A stretch of 36,947 nt of DNA. Source: an uncultured Lachnospiraceae bacterium. GTDB lineage: Bacteria > Bacillota > Clostridia > Lachnospirales > Lachnospiraceae. Both the position numbers and the translations under genes were made by a program. Location: positions 1 to 36,947 of the forward strand of contig CAJOGN010000043.1 in the NCBI GenBank assembly GCA_905234245.1, in the 5' to 3' direction. Positions 25,429 to 33,973 of the stretch are shown one piece after another. The notes under the pieces are model-generated. The model was not told where the DNA came from, ran no database searches, and saw only the letters and a program-made list of their open reading frames with translations. The first letter of the stretch is position 1. Each line of letters starts with the position of its first letter.

Positions 25429-27037
25429 TTATACTTGTTGTTTATCTTTCACATACATCAGCAACTGCTTAAGTTTTTTATTTGTAATCGTCTCCGAATA
25501 ATGAAATCCTTCATATGTCGAATGCAAAACCTGATACTTACCTTTTGTTTGCAGCATATAATGTTTAACTTGAGAATCTTAATATCAACATTAAGCAAAT
25601 TTCTCCGATACAACTCTACCCAGAACAAAAGCAATGTTGGTAATTTGTTGGTGGTCATACGACGCAATCCATTTACAAAGTTTCCTTCAGAAATGTACTG
25701 ACAGCTTTCCAATACATCTTGTGGTGTTTTTTTCTCATCTACTAACTGTAAACATTCATTGTTATAGTTCTTGGTACTACCTTTGCAGATAGCATTTAAA
25801 ACAATATATTTTTCTAAAACAAAGAAACGACTTCTAATATCCTCTTCTTCAATGCTTCCGTTTTTAAGATGATATAACTGCTGCAATAAATAAGGATGAA
25901 ATGTAGATACCTCCAGCACATTGGAGATATTAAAAATGCGTCCTACATAATCATCATATGTGAGTAAGCTATCTTCATTAGAGAAGTATTCTCTGAACAC
26001 ATCCGCGTAATCATGCAACTCTTTCAAAAAAACTCTACCGAAGATATATCCATCCTAGAGATCTTTTTTCTGTATTCTTGAGGTAAATCCACCATATTGT
26101 TTTCTGCCGGATTAAAGAATCCCTGTACAACGGCAAAAGCATGAAGAAAGGTCTCAATATTACTTCGCTTCATACGACCATATTGACGTTGTGTTTCCCA
26201 ATAGGCGTTCATTGATTCATCCGAAACAAGTGCATCTACCCATGTTTCTTCATATTCTGAAACGGCTCTTTCGTCCACTGTAGTAGGATCTTCTGCCCTT
26301 AATAACTCGACATATCTCTGGTACAAAAGGTTCTTTATAGTATCAGCACTTGAAAGTCTTACACCTGCCGAATTTACAGTATCAAATATCGCCTGTTCAT
26401 TATCATTTACATCAAGATCTATATTTACCAAGAACTTAATCTTATCAACCGTAAGAAGCTCCCATAAGTAATCAATTGTCTCCTGGCTTACATCTTCCAA
26501 CGCATCCCTAAAATAGGCATATGCTTTAATAATTGAGCTTGTAGTGTCATCATCGTCAAGACTAATGTATTTTTCCCATCTATCATCAGTATCAAGCTCA
26601 CCATTAATAACACTTTCAAAAGCCTTTTTATCTAAGTGGGAATGATTTATTTTGACATGAAGTTTTTTCTTTATACCACCTTCCGGCACAAACAAAATAC
26701 TTTCCATCTGAACCTTACATGTCTTAACATCAGATTCATCATAATTGTAGCTTACAGCATTCTTTACAATATGATCATAGCAGGCTCTAAGCAAAATGCT
26801 TAAAGTAGTCAACCTCTGCTGTCCATCAATAACAGAGAATCTTGCCACACTTCCTGCAGCTGCTAGTTCATTCTTTAATATAATCGAACCTAAAAAATGA
26901 TTCTGATTCTTACTGGTAAGATTATTAAAAAGCTCGCTCCAATTCTCCTCGTTCCAAACGTAAGCCCTTTGAAAAAAAGGAATATCATAATAACTTGGAG
27001 TTGCTAAAAAATAAAATGATTTGTCTTCTGCCCTCAT
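25429..27037 (-). pseudogene. DUF262 (GmrS-like) protein gene with two frameshifts
   Basis: A DUF262 gene, the family of the N-terminal half of GmrSD modification-dependent restriction enzymes. The intact first frame (27037 to 26024) shows DIPFFQRAYVWNEENWSEL and VIDGQQRLTTLSIL (D71-GQQR), the ParB-like nucleotide-binding signature. It stops after SSVEFF at a run of seven T. One more T would join it to LKELHDYADVFREYF. A second break near 25570 (a short A run in TTAAAC) diverts the frame to a premature stop at 25458, while another frame continues as HYMLQTKGKYQVLHSTYEGFHYSETITNKKLKQLL and ends at 25429-25431. Repaired, the protein would be about 535 residues. Both lesions are single-base losses in A/T runs, so assembly error is possible. 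It lies 47 bases downstream of herA. Confidence 0.8.
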
Positions 27038-27084
27038 AAAAACAACCTTCTCTCTACATTAATATTGAAATAAGAAACATGGTC

Positions 27085-28818
27085 TTATTTTCTTGACTGT
27101 TTAATCATATTTTTTATTGCACCATCAATATCAAAGACTGTATCCTTTCTATCATTCCATCTATCCCAGAAATTAATTGTAGAACTGATTGGTTCTTCTT
27201 GTGGTTTGTCAAGCAAAATTTTCACCGGCAACTTAATCGCATCACCTACAGCAATGCACTCACCCACATCCAAATTTGGTAACGTATCCACGATTCCCAC
27301 CAATGAATCAGTTAACATTGCTGAAACAGCCGATTTATCACGATCATTTGTGATTTTAAGACTTATAATATTATTGCATTGTGAAATAATAGTAGTATTT
27401 AATTCAGCAGGTCTCTGAGATACAATCACAAGGGCCACTCCATACTTTCGTCCTTCTTTCGATATTTTTTCAAATATTTCTAAAGATTTCTTTTCTACAG
27501 CTTTCATCTTTGATGTATCATTTGCCATGTATATATGCGCTTCATCACAAACAATTGCCAAAGGGTGCCTTGTCTGATTTTTTTCAGGGCTCATCCAAAA
27601 TTGAATATCATAGATAATTCTTGTAACAATTCCTATCACTATCGGAAGCATATCAGCAGGAACTTCGGACAAATCAATAACTTTTACTTTCTTTCCAGAA
27701 TCAGCGCCTATTATTCGATCAGTAAATATTTTTAAATATGAATCTTTTTGTGTATCAGTTTCATCAAAAACAAACCCATATTTCTTATCGTCCATTTTTG
27801 TTTGCAGTCTCATAATGAGATTAGTAAGTTTACCATTATATTGCCCTTTTTTTGTCTTTGGCTGTCCCTTATTATCTCCTGTTTTATAAACTTCTCCCGT
27901 TTCATCTTCGCGTAAATCTTCGTTTTCCAAATAATCTTTTAATTCGTGCGCAGAAAAAGGAACAGGCGTATCCGCAGTAACTATCTCTGAAGATATTCCC
28001 GACATATTATTTTCAATATATTGTTTCTTACTTTTTAATATATAATCAATAACCGCAGCTCTCTGATTTGTAGAAGTTCCCTCAGAAGATTCAATAAAAA
28101 GTGAATGTATTTCCTCATAATTAAAAAACCAAAGAGGGATATGAAGTCCTCCATTTTCATCAGTAATCTTAATTTGTTCAGCATAGCTTAACTGTGTATA
28201 TTCTCCATGCAAATCATAAACAACAATATTTGTATACGGTAGCTTATTTGCCTTCTCCAATATATTAGCCACAGTAAATGACTTTCCACTGCCCGTACTT
28301 CCAACAATACAAGCATGTCTCTGGAAAAATTTATTACCATCCAAAATAGCTGCAACGTTGCTATTGCTAGCATACTTTCCAATAACCAACTTTTCTTCTG
28401 TATCTGCTGACTCATTATCAAGAGAATTCATTATTATTGCTAAGGCATCACCCTCAGCAAGATATGCATTGCTGTTTATTTCAGGGTATGTATTAATTGC
28501 CCTTTTAAAAATATTATTTCTATTTGTACCCAATTTAATGAAAAAAGTTCCTACCATAGTCACATTACATAGATTTACAGAAGCTATTTCATCTTCAAGA
28601 TTTTCATCATCCTCAAAACTATCAATTCTCTTTTTCGTAACTTTAGTAATAATACCTATCAGCTTCTCATCTGCATTATTTCCCTCCATTACAATCATGT
28701 CGTTTATTTTGAGACGATTAAGGATGTCTTCTTCTTCAACCTCAACCGTTATTTTCTTTGTATCAACATTAACTACTTTTCCAACTGTAGTTATTAAGCA
28801 CTCTGTTAGTTTTTTCAT
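27085..28818 (-). CDS. HerA-like DNA translocase/ATPase of a SIR2-HerA defence system
   Basis: A 577-residue HerA/FtsK-superfamily ATPase (DUF87). An N-terminal HAS-barrel-like domain (LTECLITTVGKVVNVDTKKITVEV) is followed by the Walker A loop CIVGSTGSGKSFTV (about residues 171-183). Further on come Walker B (LAIVCDEAHIYMAND) and LVIVSQRPAELNTTIISQCNNIISLKITNDRD, the conserved sensor/arginine region of HerA hexamers. In known SIR2-HerA (Nezha) phage defence the two proteins form a complex in which SIR2 degrades NAD+ and HerA supplies ATPase and scaffold functions. The ATG at 28816-28818 has GGAGGAG five bases upstream. An ATG seven codons earlier lacks a site. It lies 24 bases after the SIR2 stop codon. 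Confidence 0.9.
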   Translation of the reverse strand: MKKLTECLITTVGKVVNVDTKKITVEVEEEDILNRLKINDMIVMEGNNADEKLIGIITKVTKKRIDSFEDDENLEDEIASVNLCNVTMVGTFFIKLGTNRNNIFKRAINTYPEINSNAYLAEGDALAIIMNSLDNESADTEEKLVIGKYASNSNVAAILDGNKFFQRHACIVGSTGSGKSFTVANILEKANKLPYTNIVVYDLHGEYTQLSYAEQIKITDENGGLHIPLWFFNYEEIHSLFIESSEGTSTNQRAAVIDYILKSKKQYIENNMSGISSEIVTADTPVPFSAHELKDYLENEDLREDETGEVYKTGDNKGQPKTKKGQYNGKLTNLIMRLQTKMDDKKYGFVFDETDTQKDSYLKIFTDRIIGADSGKKVKVIDLSEVPADMLPIVIGIVTRIIYDIQFWMSPEKNQTRHPLAIVCDEAHIYMANDTSKMKAVEKKSLEIFEKISKEGRKYGVALVIVSQRPAELNTTIISQCNNIISLKITNDRDKSAVSAMLTDSLVGIVDTLPNLDVGECIAVGDAIKLPVKILLDKPQEEPISSTINFWDRWNDRKDTVFDIDGAIKNMIKQSRK

Positions 28819-28842
28819 TATTCTCCTCCAAATTTTCAAGCA

Positions 28843-29904
28843 TTATCCTAAAAACACGTCAGCAAAGACATCCATATTCCATAGACTCTTATCTATTTCG
28901 ATTTGTTCTCCTTTATAGATCATAAAATCTGTGGAATCCTTTTGAAAGAAAGCAGTAACCATATGATTATTCTTAGCCCTTTCCAAAACCTCTTCTTTTA
29001 TATCTTTTGAAAGAATCAATACATTTTTCTTAGTGTTCTGAAATAAAACCGTATTAAAATGTGTATCGTTAAAGCCATATCCATAAATCAACAAGGAATA
29101 TGGCTTATTCATTTCAGATATAAGCTCATTAAAATCTTCACGCATAATCCTAAATGTATTATTTGTCATTCCCACTTCATATTTTGAACTTCCTGGAGCT
29201 ATTATCTCAATATCTTCACTGTGTTTCGACAAATAATCGAAATCATTAATAAGAATCTCTCCATTACCATTACTAATCCAATTTATTGATCCATGTGGTT
29301 TAAATAATCTTATGCAACAATTATGCCCTCCAAAATAATCACTTTGCTTTTTCAGCCTTAGAGGTTCAAATCTTTGAAATATCTCTCCTGAAAATCCTGT
29401 GATGACCTGTATCCCGCACTTATCGCACAATGTTTCTATCACTCTGTCATAATTGGGAGTCATAATATCAATTAACCCGTGATTAACACTTACCGTATCC
29501 TTTAAATATGTAAGCAGTTTCTCAAATCCACTAGATTTTTGATATATATCCAATAAACGTGGCCATTCTTCGCGTAGAATATAATCCGCTGTAACTTTTC
29601 GTATTTCATCAATAAGTTTCTGTTCATCTGATGACAGCGTCTTAAGTCCTTCTTCTAAACCATTATCATTGATATCCTTCTCTCTTCTAATCCAAGCTTT
29701 TTTTATCTCATCGTCCTTATGAACCCCAAGTTTTGACTTAAGTTCTTCAGACAATTTCCACATTCCAGGAATACCATATGATGCCGATAAGCCTGTACCA
29801 ACAATAAGTTTTGGCATATTATTTTTTGATAAAACATTATTTTTTATAGTAATAACAGCATCATTAAATTCATCACTGTCACACGTGATTTTTCGATAAT
29901 CCAC
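28843..29904 (-). CDS. SIR2-domain NADase of a SIR2-HerA defence system
   Basis: A 353-residue SIR2-family protein. The NAD-binding signature is IVGTGLSASYGIPGMWKL near the N-terminus. MTPNYDRVIE supplies the conserved Asn and Asp (about N151, D153), FKPHGSINW supplies the catalytic His (about H204), and LLIYGYGFNDTHFNTVL is the late SIR2 motif. Defence SIR2 proteins hydrolyse NAD+ on infection and stop growth. The adjacent herA makes this a probable SIR2-HerA pair. A GTG start at 29902-29904 is preferred because GGAGGG lies nine bases upstream; an in-frame ATG at 29931 has no ribosome site. A HEPN-like gene ends 74 bases upstream in the same operon. Confidence 0.88.
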   Translation of the reverse strand: MDYRKITCDSDEFNDAVITIKNNVLSKNNMPKLIVGTGLSASYGIPGMWKLSEELKSKLGVHKDDEIKKAWIRREKDINDNGLEEGLKTLSSDEQKLIDEIRKVTADYILREEWPRLLDIYQKSSGFEKLLTYLKDTVSVNHGLIDIMTPNYDRVIETLCDKCGIQVITGFSGEIFQRFEPLRLKKQSDYFGGHNCCIRLFKPHGSINWISNGNGEILINDFDYLSKHSEDIEIIAPGSSKYEVGMTNNTFRIMREDFNELISEMNKPYSLLIYGYGFNDTHFNTVLFQNTKKNVLILSKDIKEEVLERAKNNHMVTAFFQKDSTDFMIYKGEQIEIDKSLWNMDVFADVFLG

Positions 29905-29978
29905 AAATACATTCCCTCCCAACCTTTTCATATATAATAAAAATACTTACATAATAATTTGCTATAGAAACAATCACC

Positions 29979-30584
29979 TTATAAACCTAAATCCGGATCT
30001 GCAAGCGTCTTCATAAACGCTTCCATATCTATTGGCGGCAAATGTTCCGTTGCCTTGTCCCAATCAAGAATTTCATAATTGAAATGGAATTTTTCTTTAT
30101 TTTTGTTGTAATAATCCTCTGCTACGCAACACATAATTAAGCATATACGCCTAATACTCATCGTATACTCGCGTCTATGCTGACCAAAAATATTAGTAAT
30201 ACCGCTAGAGTCAGAGTAAATATCAAAATCTTTTTTCTTCTCAACCTTAAGAACAAAATAATCAATGGGTAAAGAAGCATTTTTACGAGTTAACTGCCCA
30301 TTATCTACATTCGGATTTCCCTCATGTAGTAAAGAGCATCGTAGGCTATATATTACACTTCCTGATAAGTACGGCATTTCTTCATCTGTTGTTTGATGTG
30401 GGTTCTTTTCGTAATAACCGATTTCTTTGTCATACCAGTCTATATAGCGTTTCTTACAACTTTTCTCATCCGGATATTCCGCTTTACCACATATATCAGG
30501 CAAAGTCAGAGCTGTACTAAGAGCAACAAAATACAAATCATTGTTAAGTGCCGCTCTGATATCATCAACAATTTTCTGTACCAT
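29979..30584 (-). CDS. HEPN-like protein with R-x4-H motif, upstream of SIR2-HerA
   Basis: A 201-residue soluble, helical protein. The segment SGSVIYSLRCSLLHEGNP contains R82-x4-H87, the R-x4-6-H signature of HEPN ribonucleases, on a predicted helix followed by a turn, which is where it lies in HEPN folds. The remainder includes NNDLYFVALSTALTLPDICGKAEYPDEKS and a C-terminal helix RRICLIMCCVAEDYYNKNKEKF. I do not recognise a more exact family. It is the first gene after the promoter at 30687-30715 and precedes SIR2 and HerA on the same strand. HEPN proteins often act as RNA-cutting toxins in defence loci. That role here is an inference from one motif and position. The ribosome site (AGGATAGAG) is weak. 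Confidence 0.6.
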   Translation of the reverse strand: MVQKIVDDIRAALNNDLYFVALSTALTLPDICGKAEYPDEKSCKKRYIDWYDKEIGYYEKNPHQTTDEEMPYLSGSVIYSLRCSLLHEGNPNVDNGQLTRKNASLPIDYFVLKVEKKKDFDIYSDSSGITNIFGQHRREYTMSIRRICLIMCCVAEDYYNKNKEKFHFNYEILDWDKATEHLPPIDMEAFMKTLADPDLGL

Positions 30585-30686
30585 TTCTCTATCCTAACAA
30601 TTTTACAATTGATATAAATCTTCTTTTATGGGGATTGCCTATCTTAGCAAAAGACCCGAAAATCCTCATAGCCAGTCGCTGTGTAT

Positions 30687-30715
30687 ATTATACGCTCATA
30701 TACATATATTATCAA
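30687..30715 (-). promoter_or_regulatory. Promoter of the HEPN-SIR2-HerA defence operon
   Basis: On the minus strand TTGATA (plus 30710-30715) and TATAAT (plus 30687-30692) are exactly 17 bases apart, leaving a leader of about 95 bases before the HEPN-like gene. This is a near-consensus sigma-A promoter and the only strong one I see before the methyltransferase promoter. Confidence 0.75.
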
Positions 30716-30813
30716 ATACAGCTTTTACATTTCGAAGGTTGCTTTCGGATTAATATCTAATTAGTTTTTACATAATTTGTGGTTATCTTCTGGTGGTATT
30801 CTTATCAGAAATG

Positions 30814-30857
30814 AAAAAAGAAGGGGAACCTTCAAGTATAAAACCTACAGATTCCCC
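30814..30857 (-). terminator. Probable terminator of AAA_14/DUF4143 ATPase 2
   Basis: On the minus strand GGGGAA pairs with TTCCCC (plus 30823-30828 and 30852-30857), with a 23-base loop, followed by TTCTTTTTTC. The stem is short and the loop long, so this is tentative. Confidence 0.4.
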
Positions 30858-30930
30858 ACTAGAATTATCGAGTGTTATTATTTAATCTCAGAATATTCCA
30901 TAACAGCATACTTCAATACCCCTTCATCAC

Positions 30931-32241
30931 TTATCTATCTATATTCCACTCTAAATACAACGGAATATTATATGTTACAGTTGACTCACAAAGATTCTCT
31001 GCTATATTTTTCCTGGAAAGCTTTAATCCCTTCTTCGGATGATACTTCTTACAAAACTGCTTATAGCTCTTTGCTTGCGTATTATCAGCTGCCTTCACCT
31101 CAACAGGAACAAGCTCTCCTTCATCTTCATAAATAAAATCAACCTCAGCTGTATTTCCGGAACGCCAGAAGAAAGGCGCTTTTCCTAATGACTTTAATTC
31201 ATTCAAAACATAGTTTTCCGCGAATGCACCTTTATATCTAATATAAAGATCCGACTCTTCTAATATGGTATTCACCGAAACCTTTGACTTTGCCCGTAAC
31301 AATCCAACATCAGACATATATACCTTAAAATATGTTTTATCTGCGGCCCCCTCTAAAGGTATTTCCGGGTTCCCTACCAGCTCTGTTTTTATAAGCAATC
31401 CCGCATCTACCAACCATTGCAAGGCATCCTCTAACTCTGCCGAACGCTTTCCCTTTTTTACATGGGAAAAGACAAACTTATTATTCTCCTTTGCCAATTG
31501 TACCGGCACAGAATCCCATATCCAACGAATCTTTGGCACATCCGAAAGCGGTGCATGTTTGGAAAAATCATCTGCATAATCACCTAATATTTCATTCTGA
31601 ACCTCTTCAACTTCATCGTAATCATGAGTTTCAATCCAGGTTTTCACAACTTCCGGCATACCACCAACAATATAATATGCTTTAAGCAACTCTTCCATCG
31701 GTTCCTTATATATTGTAGGTATCTCGCGGTCAGTTGGCCATTCGTCAAAAACTTCTATTAAATCCGTCCTATCGTTTGCAATGACGAATTCCTTAAAACT
31801 CATTGGGTAAAGCTGAAGACGATTCACCTTACCAACCGGAAATGAAACCTGCTCCTTCTTCAGTGCAACACCAAGAAGCGAACCGGCACATACAATATGC
31901 AAATCTCTCATCTTCTCACAGAAATACTTCAAAGACGTGATTGCTCTTGTGCATTCTTGAATCTCATCAAAAAATACCAGTGTCTCCCCGGAAATAATCT
32001 GAGTCTTAAAATGCCGTTCCAGCTCCCTTACAATTCGATGTACATCAAAATCATAATCAAAAAATGCTGAAAGCGTTTCTTCAGATTCGAAGTTGACATA
32101 TACATAGCTTTTAAAGTTCTCCTTGGCAAACTCTTCTACTATATAAGTCTTTCCACATTGCCTAACCCCTGTGAGAATAAGGGGCTTTCTACGTGACTTG
32201 TCTTTCCATTTTTCCAAATCTTTTAATATTTCTCTGTACAT
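30931..32241 (-). CDS. AAA_14/DUF4143 ATPase 2
   Basis: A 436-residue ATPase of the same broad family as the protein at 14190-15383 but clearly diverged from it. The P-loop is LTGVRQCGKTYIVEEFA (about residues 23-39), Walker B is TLVFFDEIQECTRA, and LHIVCAGSLLGVAL is the sensor region. The C-terminal DUF4143 part includes AFAENYVLNELKSLGKAPFFWRSGNTAEVDFIYEDEGELVPVEVKA, a PD-(D/E)xK-like layout (D, then E-V-K). The C-terminus (YNIPLYLEWNIDR) matches the family end, so this copy looks intact. The ATG has GGAGGC directly upstream. The promoter carries one palindrome between its -35 and -10 boxes and a second next to the ribosome site. The function of the family is not established. Confidence 0.88.
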   Translation of the reverse strand: MYREILKDLEKWKDKSRRKPLILTGVRQCGKTYIVEEFAKENFKSYVYVNFESEETLSAFFDYDFDVHRIVRELERHFKTQIISGETLVFFDEIQECTRAITSLKYFCEKMRDLHIVCAGSLLGVALKKEQVSFPVGKVNRLQLYPMSFKEFVIANDRTDLIEVFDEWPTDREIPTIYKEPMEELLKAYYIVGGMPEVVKTWIETHDYDEVEEVQNEILGDYADDFSKHAPLSDVPKIRWIWDSVPVQLAKENNKFVFSHVKKGKRSAELEDALQWLVDAGLLIKTELVGNPEIPLEGAADKTYFKVYMSDVGLLRAKSKVSVNTILEESDLYIRYKGAFAENYVLNELKSLGKAPFFWRSGNTAEVDFIYEDEGELVPVEVKAADNTQAKSYKQFCKKYHPKKGLKLSRKNIAENLCESTVTYNIPLYLEWNIDR

Positions 32242-32250
32242 AGCGCCTCC

Positions 32251-32269
32251 AGAAGTCCTATGACTTTTG
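32251..32269. repeat. Palindromic operator-like site next to the ribosome site of ATPase 2
   Basis: AGAAGTCCTATGACTTTTG, a slightly imperfect copy of the palindrome at 32282-32301. It adjoins the GGAGGC ribosome site of the ATPase gene, so it is in the 5' leader or overlaps the transcription start. Confidence 0.65.
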
Positions 32270-32274
32270 TTGTA

Positions 32275-32304
32275 ATTTTATCAAAAGTCCTATGACTTTT
32301 GCAA
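32275..32304 (-). promoter_or_regulatory. Putative promoter of AAA_14/DUF4143 ATPase 2
   Basis: On the minus strand TTGCAA (plus 32299-32304) and TAAAAT (plus 32275-32280) are 18 bases apart. The spacer is almost entirely occupied by the distal palindrome. Confidence 0.55.
32282..32301. repeat. Palindromic operator-like site within the promoter of ATPase 2
   Basis: A perfect inverted repeat CAAAAGTC-CTAT-GACTTTTG lying between the -35 and -10 boxes of the putative promoter, 31-32 bases from the second copy (about three helical turns). Confidence 0.65.
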
Positions 32305-32315
32305 GTTGTTTTTCT

Positions 32316-33554
32316 TTAATCATAATACACTGCTCTGTATGTAATATCCTTTGGATTATCCAGGGTGACACTCATCACCTTGTCATTCTCGCCCTTCTTC
32401 TCATTCCTATCATCCTTATTGTTGTTATATACGGACATACACTCATTATCTGTTGTGGCCCAGCCCCAACCGATTACATACATATTATTATCTAACATCT
32501 GAACTGAACCACAGGCTTGTGAGAACTTATTGTTGAATCCAATACTCTTAACAAGATCAACCTTCCTGTTAGGTATATCAAGCACATACGACCTTACTTC
32601 TGTCTGTTTGTCGCGGTTGTTATTATCGAATACTGTAATTTTATTATCATCCACCGTAACATAGTGCTGTCCTGAAGTCTTCTGCAATTCACTCAATCCA
32701 AATTCGTCCGCCTTTCCTGACATTTTCCATCTAATCTGATTATCGCCTCTTGTTCTATCAAGACACATAATTGTATCAAGGTGTCTAAAGGAGCAGATAA
32801 GATTGCCATCATTATCCACACGCATTGCATTGAAGTGATTAATATCAGGCGCATCAATTGTCTTATTAGCGAAGTCATTGGCATTAGGCGTTGCATCCGT
32901 TGCAACAATATCGTATATCTCAGGATAATCTATACTCTTGAACTCCCATACGACCTTGCCGTTTTGGACCTCTTGTAAATATGAATAGATGACATTAGAC
33001 CCTTCAGGGTAACCTGGAATGTTCTTAACATTGTCCTTAACATATACAGAACAAATGTAATGGTCTAAATCAAACATGTAAAAGTCATGTCCGTCGATTC
33101 CCTGACCCTTCGGTGTAACAGACGACTCTTCCGCTGTTATCCTCTTAACCTCGTTAAAATTCTCATCTAATATAACGCGTTCACCCGGTGCATATCCAGT
33201 AAGCCCATAGTCATCAAATTTACCTGTCTGATCATGATAGCTGTAGTATGTCTTTCCATCAACTACATGCTTCTTGAAATCCCAGAACCCTGTGGTTGCT
33301 CCTTCGTATGGTTGTTCCTCATGCTTTGACCACACAATGTTACCCTTGCCATCAAGCATAATTAGGTTACGACTAAATACAAAGGACAAGAAAAAATTAC
33401 CAGGAAGGTTAGTCTCTCCCGTAACATTAATCTTGCACAGTCCATCTGCAATAACAGGATTCTTGCTGCTCACTTTAGATGTTTTACCGCAGCCTGATAA
33501 ACCTGCTGCAACAAGAATTAAACAAAGTGATATGGCGATTATTTTCTTTTTCAT
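32316..33554 (-). CDS. Arylsulfotransferase (ASST)-like lipoprotein
   Basis: A 412-residue exported lipoprotein. The ATG at 33552-33554 follows GGGGGAG and opens MKKKIIAISLCLILVAAGLSGCGK, a classic lipobox (L-S-G-C). An open extension of 12 codons upstream is ignored for that reason. The rest reads as a beta-propeller of the arylsulfotransferase type: FVFSRNLIMLDGKGNIVWSK, GIDGHDFYMFDLDHYIC, GKVVWEFKSIDYPEI, DINHFNAMRVDNDGNLICSFRHLDTIMCLDR and GDNQIRWKMSG, including the conserved His residues that in ASST enzymes accept sulfate. Whether it transfers sulfate or is a structural relative cannot be told. It is the last gene of an envelope cluster on the same strand. Its export fits a role on surface glycans. 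Confidence 0.78.
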   Translation of the reverse strand: MKKKIIAISLCLILVAAGLSGCGKTSKVSSKNPVIADGLCKINVTGETNLPGNFFLSFVFSRNLIMLDGKGNIVWSKHEEQPYEGATTGFWDFKKHVVDGKTYYSYHDQTGKFDDYGLTGYAPGERVILDENFNEVKRITAEESSVTPKGQGIDGHDFYMFDLDHYICSVYVKDNVKNIPGYPEGSNVIYSYLQEVQNGKVVWEFKSIDYPEIYDIVATDATPNANDFANKTIDAPDINHFNAMRVDNDGNLICSFRHLDTIMCLDRTRGDNQIRWKMSGKADEFGLSELQKTSGQHYVTVDDNKITVFDNNNRDKQTEVRSYVLDIPNRKVDLVKSIGFNNKFSQACGSVQMLDNNMYVIGWGWATTDNECMSVYNNNKDDRNEKKGENDKVMSVTLDNPKDITYRAVYYD

Positions 33555-33597
33555 AATTTCTCCCCCGTTCTCCTTCATTAATAGTAGCATACATACT

Positions 33598-33973
33598 CTA
33601 TAATGTTAATCTAAGATTAGAATAAATATAAGTTATGGCTCCTACTATCATCATTCCAATTCCAAAATACATAAGTGGCATCTGAAGTGGTGACGATGTG
33701 CCTGCTATCTCGAATATTCCCTGCAGCTAAGCCTGCGTGATACAAGGCCTTGGTCAAATGTGACGGCTCGCATAAAGCTGGAATTAGTGCAATCATAAGT
33801 GCAGGCACAAATCCTAAGAGCAGCGGCCAGGCAAAAAGGAATGTCATATAATTCGAGTACACTCCATGTGAAAATATGCTATAGACTATAAACAACACAA
33901 GGCAGAATAATGTTATGGCACCATAAATTATTAATCTTTTTTTATTACTATGCTCCAATGTAAACAATATCAC
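33598..33973 (-). pseudogene. Small membrane protein gene with a frameshift
   Basis: A hydrophobic protein gene, start GTG at 33971-33973 with AAAGGAG five bases upstream, overlapping the NAGPA-like gene. Three membrane segments are clear up to LYHAGLAA. There the frame turns into a charged, non-membrane tail that stops at 33617. In the next frame the sequence continues as GIFEIAGTSSPLQMPLMYFGIGMMIVGAITYIYSNLRLTL, a normal last membrane helix, and stops at 33598-33600. The junction (about 33720) is a CTGCAG. A deletion between two such hexamers would explain it, as part of the loop before GIFEIAG seems to be missing. The family is not recognised. It is probably inactive in its present form. 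Confidence 0.7.

Larger units (their letters stand above)
30585..30930. other. Gap between the defence operon and the second AAA_14 ATPase
   Basis: This 346-base stretch holds the defence-operon promoter (30687-30715) and a probable terminator for the ATPase gene (30814-30857). The short plus-strand frames in it have no family resemblance and no ribosome sites, so I see no gene. Confidence 0.6.

Noticed and set aside
30777..31136. Plus-strand 119-residue reading frame overlapping the end of ATPase 2
   Set aside because: No ribosome site, no family resemblance, and most of it is antisense to a clear gene and its terminator.
14143..32304. Prophage or integrative element carrying the defence genes
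   Set aside because: No integrase, transposase, phage structural gene or flanking direct repeat was seen, so the block is called a defence island only.
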